A DNA stretch of 64,000 bases, taken from positions 742,229 to 806,228 of the forward strand of contig OZ038511.1 in the NCBI GenBank assembly GCA_964036315.1, given 5' to 3'. The notes beneath the pieces are model-generated. The model searched no databases and was not told the origin of the DNA. It worked only from the letters and a program-made list of their open reading frames with translations. This document shows positions 12,501-22,165 of this stretch, in pieces. This DNA comes from Acanthosepion esculentum. Taxonomy: Eukaryota > Mollusca > Cephalopoda > Sepiida > Sepiidae. Positions within the stretch are counted from its first letter, which is position 1. Each line of letters starts with the position of its first letter. The position numbers were made by a program, and so were the translations under genes.

Positions 12501-14920
12501 AGAAAAGTCGGTAAAAGGGAGGTAGTTTAATAGAGAAAAGGGTAAGTAGAAAAGTAGTGAAGGAGCAGAGGAGTTAAAAGAAAGGTAGGTAAAGAGAAAG
12601 AGAAGTGGTTAGAAAAGTCGGTAAAAGGGAGTTAGTTTAATAGAGAAAAGGGTAAGTAGAAAAGTAGTGAAGGAGCAGAGGAGTTAAAAGAAAGGTAGGT
12701 AAAGAGAAAGAGAAGTGGTTAGAAAAGTCGGTAAAAGGGAGTTAGTTTAATAGAGAAAAGGGTAAGTAGAAAAGTAGTGAAGGAGCAGAGGAGTTAAAAG
12801 AAAGGTAGGTAAAGAGAAAGAGAAGTGGTTAGAAAAGTCGGTAAAAGGGAGTTAGTTTAATAGAGAAAATGGTAAGTAGAAAAGTAGTGAAGGAGCAGAG
12901 GAGTTAAAAGAAAGGTAGTTAAAGAGAAAGAGAAGTGGTTAGAAAAGTCGGTAAAAGGGAGATAGTTTAATAGAGAAAAGGGTAAGTAGAAAAGTAGTGA
13001 AGGAGCAGAGGAGTTAAAAGAAAGGTAGGTAAAGAGAAAGAGAAGTGGTTAGAAAAGTCGGTAAAAGGGAGTTAGTTTAATAGAGAAAAGGGTAAGTAGA
13101 AAAGTAGTGAAGGAGCAGAGGAGTTAAAAGAAAGGTAGGTAAAGAGAAAGAGAGGTGGTTAGAAAAGTCGGTAAAAGGGAGTTAGTTTAATAGAGAAAAG
13201 GGTAAGTAGAAAAGTAGTGAAGGAGCAGAGGAGTTAAAAGAAAGGTAGGTAAAGAGAAAGAGAAGTGGTTAGAAAAGTCGGTAAAAGGGAGTTAGTTTAA
13301 TAGAGAAAAGGGTAAGTAGAAAAGTAGTGAAGGAGCAGAGGAGTTAAAAGAAAGGTAGGTAAAGAGAAAGAGAAGTGGTTAGAAAAGTCGCTAAAAGGGA
13401 GTTAGTTTAATAGAGAAAATGGTAAGTAGAAAAGTAGTGAAGGGGCAGAGGAGTTAAAAGAAAGGTAGGTAAAGAGAAAGAGAAGTGGTTAGAAAAGTCG
13501 GTAAAAGGGAGTTAGTTTAATAGAGAAAAGGGTAAGTAGAAAAGTAGTGAAGGAGCAGAGGAGTTAAAAGAAAGGTAGGTAAAGAGAATGAGAAGTGGTT
13601 AGAAAAGTCGGTAAAAGGGAGTTAGTTTAATAGAGAAAAGGGTAAGTAGAAAAGTAGTGAAGGAGCAGAGGAGTTAAAAGAAAGGTAGGTAAAGAGAAAG
13701 AGAAGTGGTTAGAAAAGTCGGTAAAAGGGAGTTAGTTTAATAGAGAAAAGGGTAAGTAGAAAAGTAGTGAAGGGGCAGAGGAGTTAAAAGAAAGGTAGGT
13801 AAAGAGAATGAGAAGTGGTTAGAAAAGTCGGTAAAAGGGAGTTAGTTTAATAGAGAAAAGGGTAAGTAGAAAAGTAGTGAAGGAGCAGAGGAGTTAAAAG
13901 AAAGGTAGGTAAAGAGAAAGAGAAGTGGTTAGAAAAGTCGGTAAAAGGGAGTTAGTTTAATAGAGAAAAGGGTAAGTAGAAAAGTAGTGAAGGGGCAGAG
14001 GAGTTAAAAGAAAGGTAGGTAAAGAGAAAGAGAAGTGGTTAGAAAAGTCGGTAAGAGGGAGTTAGTTTAATAGAGAAAAGGGTAAGTAGAAAAGTAGTGA
14101 AGGGGCAGAGGAGTTAAAAGAAAGGTAGGTAAAGAGAAAGAGAAGTGGTTAGAAAAGTCAGTAAAAGGGAGTTAGTTTAATAGAGAAAATGGTAAGTAGA
14201 AAAGTAGTGAAGGGGCAGAGGAGTTAAAAGAAAGGTAGGTAAAGAGAAAGAGAAGTGGTTAGAAAAGTCGGTAAAAGGGAGTTAGTTTAATAGAGAAAAG
14301 GGTAAGTAGAAAAGTAGTGAAGGAGCAGAGGAGTTAAAACAAAGGTAGGTAAAGAGAAAGAGAAGTGGTTAGAAAAGTCGGTAAAAGGGAGTTAGTTTAA
14401 TAGAGAAAAGGGTAAGTAGAAAAGTAGTGAAGGAGCAGAGGAGTTAAAAGAAAGGTAGGTAAAGAGAAAGAGAAGTGGTTAGAAAAGTCGGTAAAAGGGA
14501 GTTAGTTTAATAGAGAAAAGGGTAAGTAGAAAAGTAGTGAAGGAGCAGAGGAGTTAAAAGAAAGGTAGTTAAAGAGAAAGAGAAGTGGTTAGAAAAGTCG
14601 GTAAGAGGGAGTTAGTTTAATAGAGAAAAGGGTAAGTAGAAAAGTAGTGAAGGAGCAGAGGAGTTAAAAGAAAGGTAGGTAAAGAGAAAGAGAAGTGGTT
14701 AGAAAAGTCGGTAAAAGGGAGTTAGTTTAATAGAGAAAAGTGTAAGTAGAAAAGTAGTGAAGGAGCAGAGGAGTTAAAAGAAAGGTAGGTAAAGAGAAAG
14801 AGAAGTGGTTAGAAAAGTCGGTAAAAGGGAGGTAGTTTAATAGAGAAAAGGGTAAGTAGAAAAGTAGTGAAGGAGCAGAGGAGTTAAAAGAAAGGTAGGT
14901 AAAGAGAAAGAGAAGTGGTT
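12501..14920. repeat. 110-bp satellite, exactly 22 units
   Basis: Units begin AGAAAAGTCGGTAAAAGGGA and recur every 110 bp from 12501 to 14920 with no length change that I could detect. Units differ by scattered single bases (e.g. GGAGCAG/GGGGCAG, GAAAAG/GAAAAT, AAAGAGAAAG/AAAGAGAATG). Some variants recur at distant units, which suggests unequal exchange. The strand is strongly purine-biased. After the last unit, sequence turns unique at 14925. No ORF of note. Confidence 0.97.
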
Positions 14921-14924
14921 AGAA

Positions 14925-15201
14925 TGATCAATCGAGTGTCTGTTGGTTGGAAAGAGAAAAAATAAAGATGATGATAATTTTAAAATGATAGCAAAATTAA
15001 ATATGAATTTTTTCAGAGAAACACATAATAATATGAAATAAAAAACAATGAATTATCATAATGAATGAAATAGAAAAAGGATTTTAAAAAGTTGTCATAA
15101 AGTGCTTTACAATCCCTAAAAGAAATAATATTAAAAAAGATATAGAAAGAAAATGAAAAGGTGAAAGTAGTATGCGTTGAATATAAATATCTTAATTGTC
15201 T
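14925..15201. other. Flank of the satellite, no gene recognised
   Basis: A-rich unique sequence leading into a (CA)n(TA)n tract. Confidence 0.4.

Positions 15202-15262
<61 letters not shown>
15202..15262. repeat. (CA)n(TA)n compound microsatellite
   Basis: CA units to 15229, then TA units to 15262. Confidence 0.97.
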
Positions 15263-15268
<6 letters not shown>

Positions 15269-15817
15269 TGTCACCAGTGATGCTTTGTAAGCTGATGGTG
15301 GTTGCTATGGCAATCAATGACTCTTACAGGAAGCAGCAGTTAGTAAAGCTGTCATGAAGAATGCAATTTTTTTATTTTTTATTTTCTCTCTTCAGAGGAA
15401 AGATGCTTGTTTTTGGTACTTGCACGACACAAGTAATTCCTGCCCATCTTTCAGGAAGAATCAAATTAATCAAAGAGGCGCCATTTTTGATACCTGATTC
15501 GAGACAAGTCTCACTCCTGAATTACCAGTGCTTCATACCATACTACTTTTGCTCTCTTAGACTTGATTCCATTCCAAAGGTGTCAAAAATTTTCAATTCT
15601 TTCTTTTTCATTTTTCTTTTCGGTATATTCTCTCTTTCTATGTCTCCTCTTTTCTTTTTATCTCTTTAGTTCATCCACAGACACAAACCAGAAGCATGCA
15701 CAACAGACGCATGCACATGCATGACGGGTGCTGAAAATTACAGTGCATAACAATGAAAGAAATCAAAATAAAATTCTGAGGTGAAAATAAATTGCTGTGA
15801 AACTTTTCAGCAAGCCA
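15263..15817. other. Unclassified sequence between microsatellites
   Basis: Less AT-rich than its surroundings. It holds a long pyrimidine tract ending in CAG (about 15366-15395) followed by an open frame to 15669. No domain is recognised. It could be part of an unclassified repeat that starts at the (TA)n edge. Confidence 0.3.
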
Positions 15818-15818
15818 T

Positions 15819-15893
<75 letters not shown>
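15818..15893. repeat. (TA)n microsatellite
   Basis: About 37 TA units, one interruption (tacat) at 15831-15835. Confidence 0.97.
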
Positions 15894-15896
<3 letters not shown>

Positions 15897-16076
15897 AAAA
15901 AATATAATTTGTGCTATATTTATGGGTAAAAGTGCTCAATAACATGAATAGAGTATGTGTAAATATAATAGTGAACACTATCTGTTTCATGTTTGAAAGT
16001 AATCATGAAGATTGCATTCAAGCATGAAACATATGGTAGCCATTCAGTATTGACTTCAGTGTCCAGGTTTATAATT

Positions 16077-16081
<5 letters not shown>
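15894..16081 (-). mobile_element. (TA)n-bounded palindromic repeat, hammerhead-related (family 1)
   Basis: Carries the family tail (gctatatttatgggtaaaag, then tgctcaata) and an inverted pair around CTGTTTCATG...CATGAAAC. On the plus strand ATGAAGATTGCATTCAAGCA and then TGAAAC follows a hammerhead-like order, but C3 is replaced and no paired stem I is present, so it is probably dead. It is bounded by (TA)n at 15818-15893 and by (AT)n from 16082. I read it as a solo terminal repeat of a Penelope-like element. Confidence 0.55.

Positions 16082-16169
<88 letters not shown>
16082..16169. repeat. (AT)n with (CATA)n core
   Basis: AT units flanking four CATA units near 16111-16126. Confidence 0.97.
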
Positions 16170-16171
<2 letters not shown>

Positions 16172-16185
16172 TGAATATACATAAT

Positions 16186-16252
16186 ATCCAACATCAGTAG
16201 CATGACTCGGAGTTTCATGCAGTCTTGCAATCTTCAGGTGCTGAGTATATTC
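16186..16252 (-). ncRNA. Hammerhead-ribozyme-like motif H1
   Basis: Read on the minus strand: CTGAAGA (plus 16231-16237), then stem II TGCA/TGCA with loop AGAC, GAAA (16213-16216), a stem III of ACT/AGT, and cleavage triplet GTC (16204-16206). Stem I pairs GCA with TGC next to the core (16239-16241 with 16200-16202) and AATAT with ATATT further out. Deviations are an A-C mismatch at the first stem I pair and a T-T apposition closing stem II. All invariant core bases are present. Folding was by hand; activity is untested. Confidence 0.6.
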
Positions 16253-16330
16253 TACTGACACATCATTTAATGATGATGATAGAAGTACTGAAAATGAGTA
16301 TCAGAGTTTTGATAATGAAGACGGCAAATT

Positions 16331-17026
16331 TTATAGATTTGAAGATGAATCATATTTTAATGGTAACTGTACTGTTTTCTTCAATTGTAATAATTGCTTG
16401 ATTTTTGTTTTGTTTTCTTATCTTTGGATATAATAAAGATTTTATAGGCTCATGTTCTTTTTTTCCTATTATTTTTTGTTTAATTATAATCATGGCTTGT
16501 TTAACCAAAATAATACCTCATAAATATAACCTAGGCTGTACCATTTACTAATAATTTTACTAATTACTAATTTTTTCTCGACTTGCCCTGCTGAAATTGG
16601 GGTGCGTCTTATACACTGTCAAATACGGTACATTACAAATAAATATAAATATAATTTATATAAAACAAGTTTTATAGATTTTATAGATTTGAAGATGAAT
16701 CATATTTTAATGGTAACTGTACTGTTTTCTTCAATTGTAATAATTGCTTGATTTTTGTTTTGTTTTCTTATCTTTGGATATAATAAAGATTTTATAGGCT
16801 CATGTTCTTTTTTTCCTATTATTTTTTGTTTAATTATAATCATGGCTTGTTTAACCAAAATAATACCTCATAAATATAACCTAGGCTGTACCATTTACTA
16901 ATAATTTTACTAATTACTAATTTTTTCTCGACTTGCCCTGCTGAAATTGGGGTGCGTCTTATACACTGTCAAATACGGTACATTACAAATAAATATAAAT
17001 ATAATTTATATAAAACAAGTTTTATT
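16331..17026. repeat. 350-bp tandem duplication, near-identical
   Basis: 16331-16680 is repeated as 16681-17026. I saw no differences until the copies diverge after 17026. Each unit ends with GGGGTGCGTCTTATACACTG and then TCAAATACGGTA, which also occurs reverse-complemented and diverged near 52962. The duplication must be recent relative to the surrounding decayed repeats, or it is an assembly artefact. Confidence 0.95.
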
Positions 17027-17655
17027 AAATTCACCTGACAAAGTTATGTCTGATATTTTTCTTGTATTTTCCTATTTTCAAATAAGTAGCTTTGCTCATC
17101 CAGATCAAAATTCTAGATCAACTGTTCACATTTTCTGTTTTGATTCAAGTATTTTTGACTGTCTCCATCATGATCAAGTTCTTAATGTTGTCAGTCTCAT
17201 AGACAAAGCTTTTGAGAGCTTGAAATTGGCAATTTTTGGGCTGCTACATATCAAATTTAAATAGAGTTGTATTGTTTAAGTGATTTTAAAACATGTAAAT
17301 ACCCCTAGCTTATTAAACAAGAGAAATGAATTGATGGTTACATGTAGGCTTAAAAATAAATATCTGTTTAAATACGTTGATCCATATTAATTTTTATGAT
17401 AAATTATGGTTTATTTTTAAGTGAAATTATGGTTTGTTTGTTTTTGTTTGCTTGTATTATAAAAGTAATCTCCCTTTAATAAAAAATTAATATTCACAAC
17501 TTTGTAATTTTTTTTAACATATATATACAAATTCGGTTTATTTGAAATGCTAAATATAATTTTTAAAATTAAAAAACTGTTATCTGAGTAGAATATATAA
17601 CTGCACCAACATTGCAATAAGCCAAGATATTTAAAAAAATTTAAATTGTATAACA
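17027..17655. other. No gene recognised
   Basis: AT-rich sequence between the duplication and a hammerhead-like remnant. Confidence 0.4.
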
Positions 17656-17725
17656 GCCAGTCTATACTCAGCATCTGAAGATTGCATTGTGCATGACACT
17701 CCAAATCATGCTATTGGTGAGGATT

Positions 17726-17728
<3 letters not shown>
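17656..17728 (+). ncRNA. Degenerate hammerhead-like motif (relative of H1)
   Basis: Plus strand: AGCAT (17670-17674), CTGAAGA (17675-17681), stem II TGCA/TGCA, GACA (17695-17698) where GAAA is expected, triplet ATC (17705-17707), then ATGCT (17708-17712), which pairs perfectly with AGCAT. The A-to-C change in GAAA and a poorly paired stem III suggest it is inactive. It is homologous to H1 in opposite orientation and is followed by (TA)n. Confidence 0.55.

Positions 17729-17779
<51 letters not shown>
17729..17779. repeat. (AT)n microsatellite
   Basis: About 25 AT units between two hammerhead-bearing repeats. Confidence 0.97.
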
Positions 17780-17783
<4 letters not shown>

Positions 17784-17925
17784 TAAAATGTGCTATATTT
17801 ATGGAATAAAGTGCTCAATATCAGAGATAGAGTGTGTGTAAATATAAAATTGAACATAGAAATCAACACTTAGAGGCGACAGTCTGTTTCATGCTAGATG
17901 CAATCGTCAGGCCATGAGTGCTGTT
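17780..17925 (-). mobile_element. Terminal repeat (pLTR-like) of a Penelope-like element
   Basis: In minus orientation this follows PLE coding remnants (20891 down to 17926), contains hammerhead H2, continues with the family 1 tail (tatttatggaataaagtgct, then caatatcaga) and stops at (AT)n 17729-17779. The same tail occurs at 15.9, 30.7, 38.0 and 39.1 kb. Hammerheads within terminal repeats are established for PLEs. The assignment here rests on adjacency and shared orientation. Confidence 0.6.
17864..17923 (-). ncRNA. Hammerhead-ribozyme-like motif H2
   Basis: Minus strand: outer stem I CAGCACT/AGTGTTG (17917-17923 with 17864-17870, one G-T pair), inner stem I GGC/GCC (17911-17913 with 17875-17877), CTGACGA (17904-17910), stem II TGC/GCA, GAAA (17887-17890), stem III ACA/TGT, triplet GTC (17878-17880). 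Every invariant core base is present. Stem II is closed by T-T instead of the usual G-C. The open stem is stem I, so it would be type I. This is the best complete fold in the window together with H3. Confidence 0.65.
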
Positions 17926-18689
17926 ATTTTTCTCGGCTATTTATATATACCGGTCAGTGGTGCATTGTGTGTAGTCTATTTGGGCGGTTATTTTACCGGA
18001 AGTCGTTTATTTGTTTATTTATTTATTTGGGTCAAATTATTTTGCTTGTTTTTATTTTATTTTATTTTTTTTATCTTATATATTTATTTATTTATTATTT
18101 TTATTTTGATCAGTGTTTTTATTAACGTAATAAAAATTTGTTTATATAGCTTATTTAATAGTTTTGTTTTGGTTTGGGAAGATAAAGCTATTTGTTCAAT
18201 TTTGGGGTTGATTGTTGTGGTTTGTTCTGAATATTATTTTGGCGGGAACAGTTTTTAATTTATTTATTTGGATTGATTATCTTTATTTGTTTTTTCTAAA
18301 TGGCTAGTTTATCGGTATCGGTTCTTAGTTTATTTATATATTTGGATGTATTTAGATCAATTTATTATACTTGTTGTTATTTATTTGTTACACTGTATAT
18401 TTTCTCTTTTTGGTTTTCGATTTTTAAGTAACGCAGTATATTATTTTTTAATCATTTTTTTTTATCGTTATATAACTGTTATAGCTATTTTTCGTCCGAT
18501 ATTTTGTTTTGATTTTTATAATCTAATATTTTGGTTATAATAGTTTGCTAATTTGTTTATTATTTACTTTATTTATTGATTTTGTTCTTTATTTTTTATT
18601 CTATTTCGTCTATTCTAACAGGTGTGATTTGGTAATTTGTTTGGATTAATTTATTTCGCTTATTTTATTGTCATTTTGTTTGTTTATGT
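17926..18689 (-). mobile_element. Decayed PLE C-terminal/3' region
   Basis: Very AT-rich. 18121-18220 resembles 18727-18850, the C-terminal coding part of the PLE copy beside it, and the word CGATTTTTAAGTAACG recurs near 18418 and 18713. This suggests nested or tandemly truncated PLE copies. No continuous reading frame. Confidence 0.45.
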
Positions 18690-19660
18690 ATTTATTTATT
18701 TTTTCCGTTTTCGATTTTTAAGTAACGTAGTAAAAATTTGTTTTCATGTCTGCATTTTGAGATTAGCTCGGATCTTTTATTTAATAATTTATTTTGGTCT
18801 GGGAAGGTCATGATAGCTATTTTTTCCTCCAAGCAAAAGTTGCAAGTTTTTGATTGGCTGATGATCTTTTCCTTATTTTCCAAGATATTTTTGGTGTGGT
18901 GTGCGTTTTGTTTTTTATTTCCCAGATATACTTAGAAAGCATTGTGCTGTTCGCATATTTACTATTTGTGAAAGATGTTTTGTGTACTTAATTTCTTTGT
19001 TTCCAGGGTCCTTCAGTTACTCCTATGTATACTTTTTCTTCATTATCTGGTGATTTTATCGTGGCTTGGTAGATTACGTTGTTTTGTAAACAATTACCGT
19101 TTAAGGGACATTCATTTTTTATTCTGCAGTTGCACGTTGGTTTAATTTATTCGTGTGGTTAGTTGATAATTTTCCTGTTGTGCTTTTTTATTATTTGTGC
19201 CATGTTCTCGTTCCAACTGTAGCTGATTTTACTGTGTTTTTGTTGAAAGTTTTGTGTCGGGTGCTTGATTCCGGGAAGTGTTTGTGTAAAAGTTTGAAGA
19301 ATATTTTTCCTACGGTTGTTTTTACGTTTTTGCTGTATGTATGTGAGTGTTGCTGGGAATCCGCTATCTTTTAGGGCTGTTTTGTAGTCTTTCTTAGCTT
19401 TCTTAAATATAGATTCATTGAAGGAATTGTCGGAAAGCCTGCGGTTAATCGATTTTGGTATCTGTTTGATTATGGAAGGCGGGTGGTTGGAAGATGTGTG
19501 TATATAGAGTGGTTTATCATTGGGTTTTCTGTATGGTTTATATGTACCTTTTCTTAGGTTGAAGGTAACATCTAGAAAATCTACTTCATTTAGGTTAGTT
19601 TTTATATCTATGTTGAATCCGTTATTTTTGAAAATCTTTATTATTGCTTTTCTGTTTAGG
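18690..19660 (-). pseudogene. Penelope-like element fragment: RT end plus GIY-YIG
   Basis: Minus-strand reading gives, in order, FLDVTFNLRKGTYKPYRK near 19590, an RT thumb/linker with RLSDNS and SGFPATL near 19400-19450, a linker with KIFFKLLHKHFP near 19270, the cysteine motif CNCRIKNECPLNG at about 19134-19096, a GIY-YIG-type segment with VYIGVTEGPWKQR near 19000-19045, and the C-terminal [11 protein letters not shown]...[14 protein letters not shown] (18692-18883). This order is characteristic of PLEs. Stops and frameshifts (e.g. after WKQRN near 18990 and near 18880) separate the pieces. The RT catalytic core is absent. Confidence 0.8.
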
Positions 19661-20090
19661 TTAGAATATGTTTTATTTAACTACAATTTTAAAATATTTT
19701 CACTTTTAATTTTTAATAGACTATATTTCTTTTTAAAACAAGTAAATGTATTAGAATTACTTACAGTATGTAAAATTATTTTTTCATATCAAGTATAAGT
19801 ATGTATATTACCAGGTCACATTTTAAAAAATTTTATATTTAAATATTATTTAAGTAAAATTTATGACAATGACAGCACAAAATAGCTAATTTATTTCTCT
19901 GATTCTGTAAACTTTTATTTTTTTATAAACTTAGTAATATATAGTTTCTCATGTATGTACAAAGGACATGGGTCATTTAATGGCCTACATATTCTAGCTT
20001 TTCATATTAATTTCATTAATAGGTAGGTGTTTTATTGGATTCTTTTAAGTGCTTGAAGTACTTTGAGAGAGGTGTTAAGGTTAGAATATG
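19661..20090 (-). pseudogene. Decayed PLE C-terminal copy (duplicate of the next)
   Basis: Aligns by eye with 20119-20545: the 3' segment starting ttaggttagaatatgtttta occurs at 19657 and 20119, and the coding segment around 19900-20070 mirrors 20370-20545. On the minus strand it retains LSKYFKHLKESNKTP. Stops break the frame. It appears to be an older tandem copy of the PLE C-terminus. Confidence 0.6.
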
Positions 20091-20312
20091 TTTTATTTAA
20101 ATACAATTTTAAAAGATGTTAGGTTAGAATTCATTTTATTTAACTACAATTTTAAAAAACAATTTCAAAATATTTTCACTGTTAATTTTAATAGACTATA
20201 TTTTTTTATAAAACAAGTAAATTTAATAGAATTACTTAGTGTATATAAAATTATTTTTTCATATCAAATATAAGTATGTATATTACCAGGTCGCACTTTT
20301 TAATTTTATTTT

Positions 20313-20891
20313 TTATATATTATTTAAGGAAAGTTTTTGACAATGACGGCACAAAATAGCTATTTCATTTCTCTGATTCAGTAAATTTTTATTTTTTATA
20401 AACTTAATAATATATAGTTTCTCATGTATGCACAGAGGACATGGGTCATTTAATGACCTACATATTCTAGCTTTTCTTATTAACTTCCATTTTACTATAG
20501 GTGTTTTATTGGATTCTTTTAAGTGCCAGAAGTACTTTGAGAGAGATGTTTGATTTTTATATTTATTTATCCTAAATGAACTTTGATGTTGGTTGAACAT
20601 TGTTTTGAACTCATGGCTTGTGCAAGCTATATATATTTTTATGTTTTCAGGATTTTTAATAGAAGATATATTGCATTGGTATACTAATGATTCCGTGCAA
20701 CATTTATTTTGTAGAGGACAGTTATGAGGGTTTCTACAGTTGCATAATTTTTGTTTATCCTCATCAATTTTTATTTTTATTTTTCCATTGTCTAAAATTT
20801 TTTGGTTCTGGTGTAAGTGTTTATTTAAGATATATATATTACTTTTAACTGAATGGGTGGATTTATTTATGTAGTGCCTTCTTCCATACTT
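20313..20891 (-). CDS. Open PLE C-terminal frame with GIY-YIG-type domain (5' partial)
   Basis: 192 codons without a stop on the minus strand, from after TAA at 20892-20894 to a stop at 20313. The only internal ATG is at 20600, so gene finders would report only half. In order: basic linker, LCNCRNPHNCPL cysteine motif (codons 49-60), IYQ-like strand LVYQCNI (69-75), YIAC (87-90) where GIY-YIG nucleases have YIG, FNQHQSSF, SLSKYFWHLKESN, then CPLCIHEK and LLNQRNEIAILCRHC. The Gly of YIG is Ala, and the Arg usual in the following helix is not evident. The frame is a 5'-truncated PLE ORF joined upstream to a palindromic repeat. Frame preservation contrasts with the decayed neighbours. Confidence 0.7.
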   Translation of the reverse strand, partial: KYGRRHYINKSTHSVKSNIYILNKHLHQNQKILDNGKIKIKIDEDKQKLCNCRNPHNCPLQNKCCTESLVYQCNISSIKNPENIKIYIACTSHEFKTMFNQHQSSFRINKYKNQTSLSKYFWHLKESNKTPIVKWKLIRKARICRSLNDPCPLCIHEKLYIIKFIKNKNLLNQRNEIAILCRHCQKLSLNNI

Positions 20892-21031
20892 TTATGCATT
20901 ATACTTTTTATTTTTCAGTAAAAAATAAAAATAAAATCATACTTGATAATAGCTAAAAGTATAGCCAAAAGTGTTCTACATGCACACACACACACACACA
21001 TATATATACATATATATATATATATATATTA
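20892..21031. mobile_element. Palindromic repeat fragment (family 4) plus (CA)n(TA)n
   Basis: Shares aaaataaaatcatacttgat and then aatagctaaaag with repeats near 21860 and 26590. It adjoins the 5' end of the truncated PLE frame. CA units run 20983-21000 and TA units 21001-21029. Confidence 0.5.
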
Positions 21032-21352
21032 TAGTCAAAAAGGAAAGAACAGTAAGATAATATGATCCGGTGTTCTTATTCATATTTTTATTTTTACAAA
21101 ACAGTGCTCAATGTAAATTTACAGAGCATAAATATTATAAATTAACTGATTTAAAAATATGGTTTCATCGCTACACAGGAATTAGTTCTGTTTCATCTTC
21201 AAGCAAATTTTGGAACCAAAATTCACTTGAAGATGAAACAGAACTAAGGCATTTGATTTAATTATATAATTGAATTTAAAGTTTTTAGTTTCTGTTTTTG
21301 AAACATGGTAAGTCCTGTGTAGTGATGAAACCATATTTTTAAATCAGTTAAT

Positions 21353-21357
<5 letters not shown>
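21032..21357. mobile_element. Nested palindromic repeat (family 2)
   Basis: Outer arms 21136-21180 and 21313-21357 are 45 bp with one mismatch. Inner arms 21184-21203 and 21226-21245 are 20 bp and perfect. An 18-bp palindrome (AATTTTGGAACCAAAATT) sits at the centre, 21206-21223. The 5' part (aaaacagtgctcaatgtaaa) is shared in reverse with 30050-30270 and resembles 24100-24140. Arms carry GATGAAAC words, but I could not complete a hammerhead core. Bounded by (TA)n on both sides. Confidence 0.75.

Positions 21358-21400
<43 letters not shown>
21358..21400. repeat. (TA)n microsatellite
   Basis: About 21 TA units. Confidence 0.97.
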
Positions 21401-21403
<3 letters not shown>

Positions 21404-21731
21404 TTGTTCAAAAGTCATGAACGAGTTATTGTAATTAAGCTTTTATTTAATTTTCCTTGTGTTCTCATATTTTTTTTCTTTTCAGGATGTAAATTAGGTA
21501 GAAATTGTTCAAATGTTTTGTATGTCTAATCGCTTTCATCCATATCCTTAGCCATTATCAAGGATGATTTTATTTTAATTTTAACCCAATCTATGGGTTG
21601 TTTTACGTACGCATCTAGAGTTATAGGGATGTTTTATTTTCCAATTTATGCCCTGAAAAATTATAAAATGCAAGAAAAATTAAATAAAAAAACGTAACCG
21701 CAGTACCTTGTCAGTCTTTTTAATGAAACTA
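21401..21731. mobile_element. Dispersed repeat (family 4)
   Basis: Shares tccttagccattatcaagga and tgattttattttaattttaa with 26380-26764, and both end with accgcagtaccttgtcagtc before (TA)n. No coding signal. Confidence 0.65.
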
Positions 21732-21776
<45 letters not shown>

Positions 21777-21780
21777 TATA
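21732..21780. repeat. (TA)n microsatellite
   Basis: TA units with one CA near the end. Confidence 0.97.
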
Positions 21781-22096
21781 GTCTATTTGGGCAGCAGCCT
21801 TACTTTTATACACGTTTCATTGAATGTGACAGACAAAAGACAAAGCAAAAAAAGTAAAAATAAAATCCTCCTTGATAATGGCTAAAAGTATATTTTACAT
21901 ATTTCCTTTTCATGGGTGTGTTAAGAGAGTATAGAAACTGTCTGTAATTAACGACCCCCCCCTGAAATGGATCTCAAATGAATTAGCCAAAAGTGCTTGG
22001 AACAATAATCATTAATGTCAGTTTCTACACTCCAAAAGGAAAACTGTAAAAACATAAAAAATTTTCCTCATCAGTAACATTCAATGAAACGTGTGT
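21781..22096. mobile_element. Palindromic repeat (family 3)
   Basis: Begins with gtctatttgggcagcagcct. Near-terminal inverted pair ACACGTTTCATTGAATGT (about 21811) and ACATTCAATGAAACGTGT (about 22077). The interior matches 25400-25530 (aacaataatcattaatgtca). Bounded by (TA)n and (CA)n. Confidence 0.7.

Positions 22097-22165
<69 letters not shown>
22097..22165. repeat. (CA)n(TA)n compound microsatellite
   Basis: CA units with one TA interruption to 22150, then TA units. Confidence 0.97.

Noticed and set aside
12501..14920. CRISPR array
   Set aside because: The repeats are contiguous 110-bp units without unique spacers, and the sequence is eukaryotic.
15361..15669. Possible exon: pyrimidine tract ending in CAG followed by an open frame
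   Set aside because: No recognisable domain, no matching donor site that I could defend, and the frame becomes low-complexity (FFFIFLF) towards its end.
21136..21357. Hammerhead in the nested palindrome
   Set aside because: GATGAAAC occurs twice, but no CUGANGA box with a stem II can be found.
22020..22080. Hammerhead in the family 3 repeat (minus CTGATGA followed by GGAAAA...TTTTCC)
   Set aside because: The stem II-like pairing is good, but GAAA does not follow it directly and no cleavage triplet with stem III can be placed.
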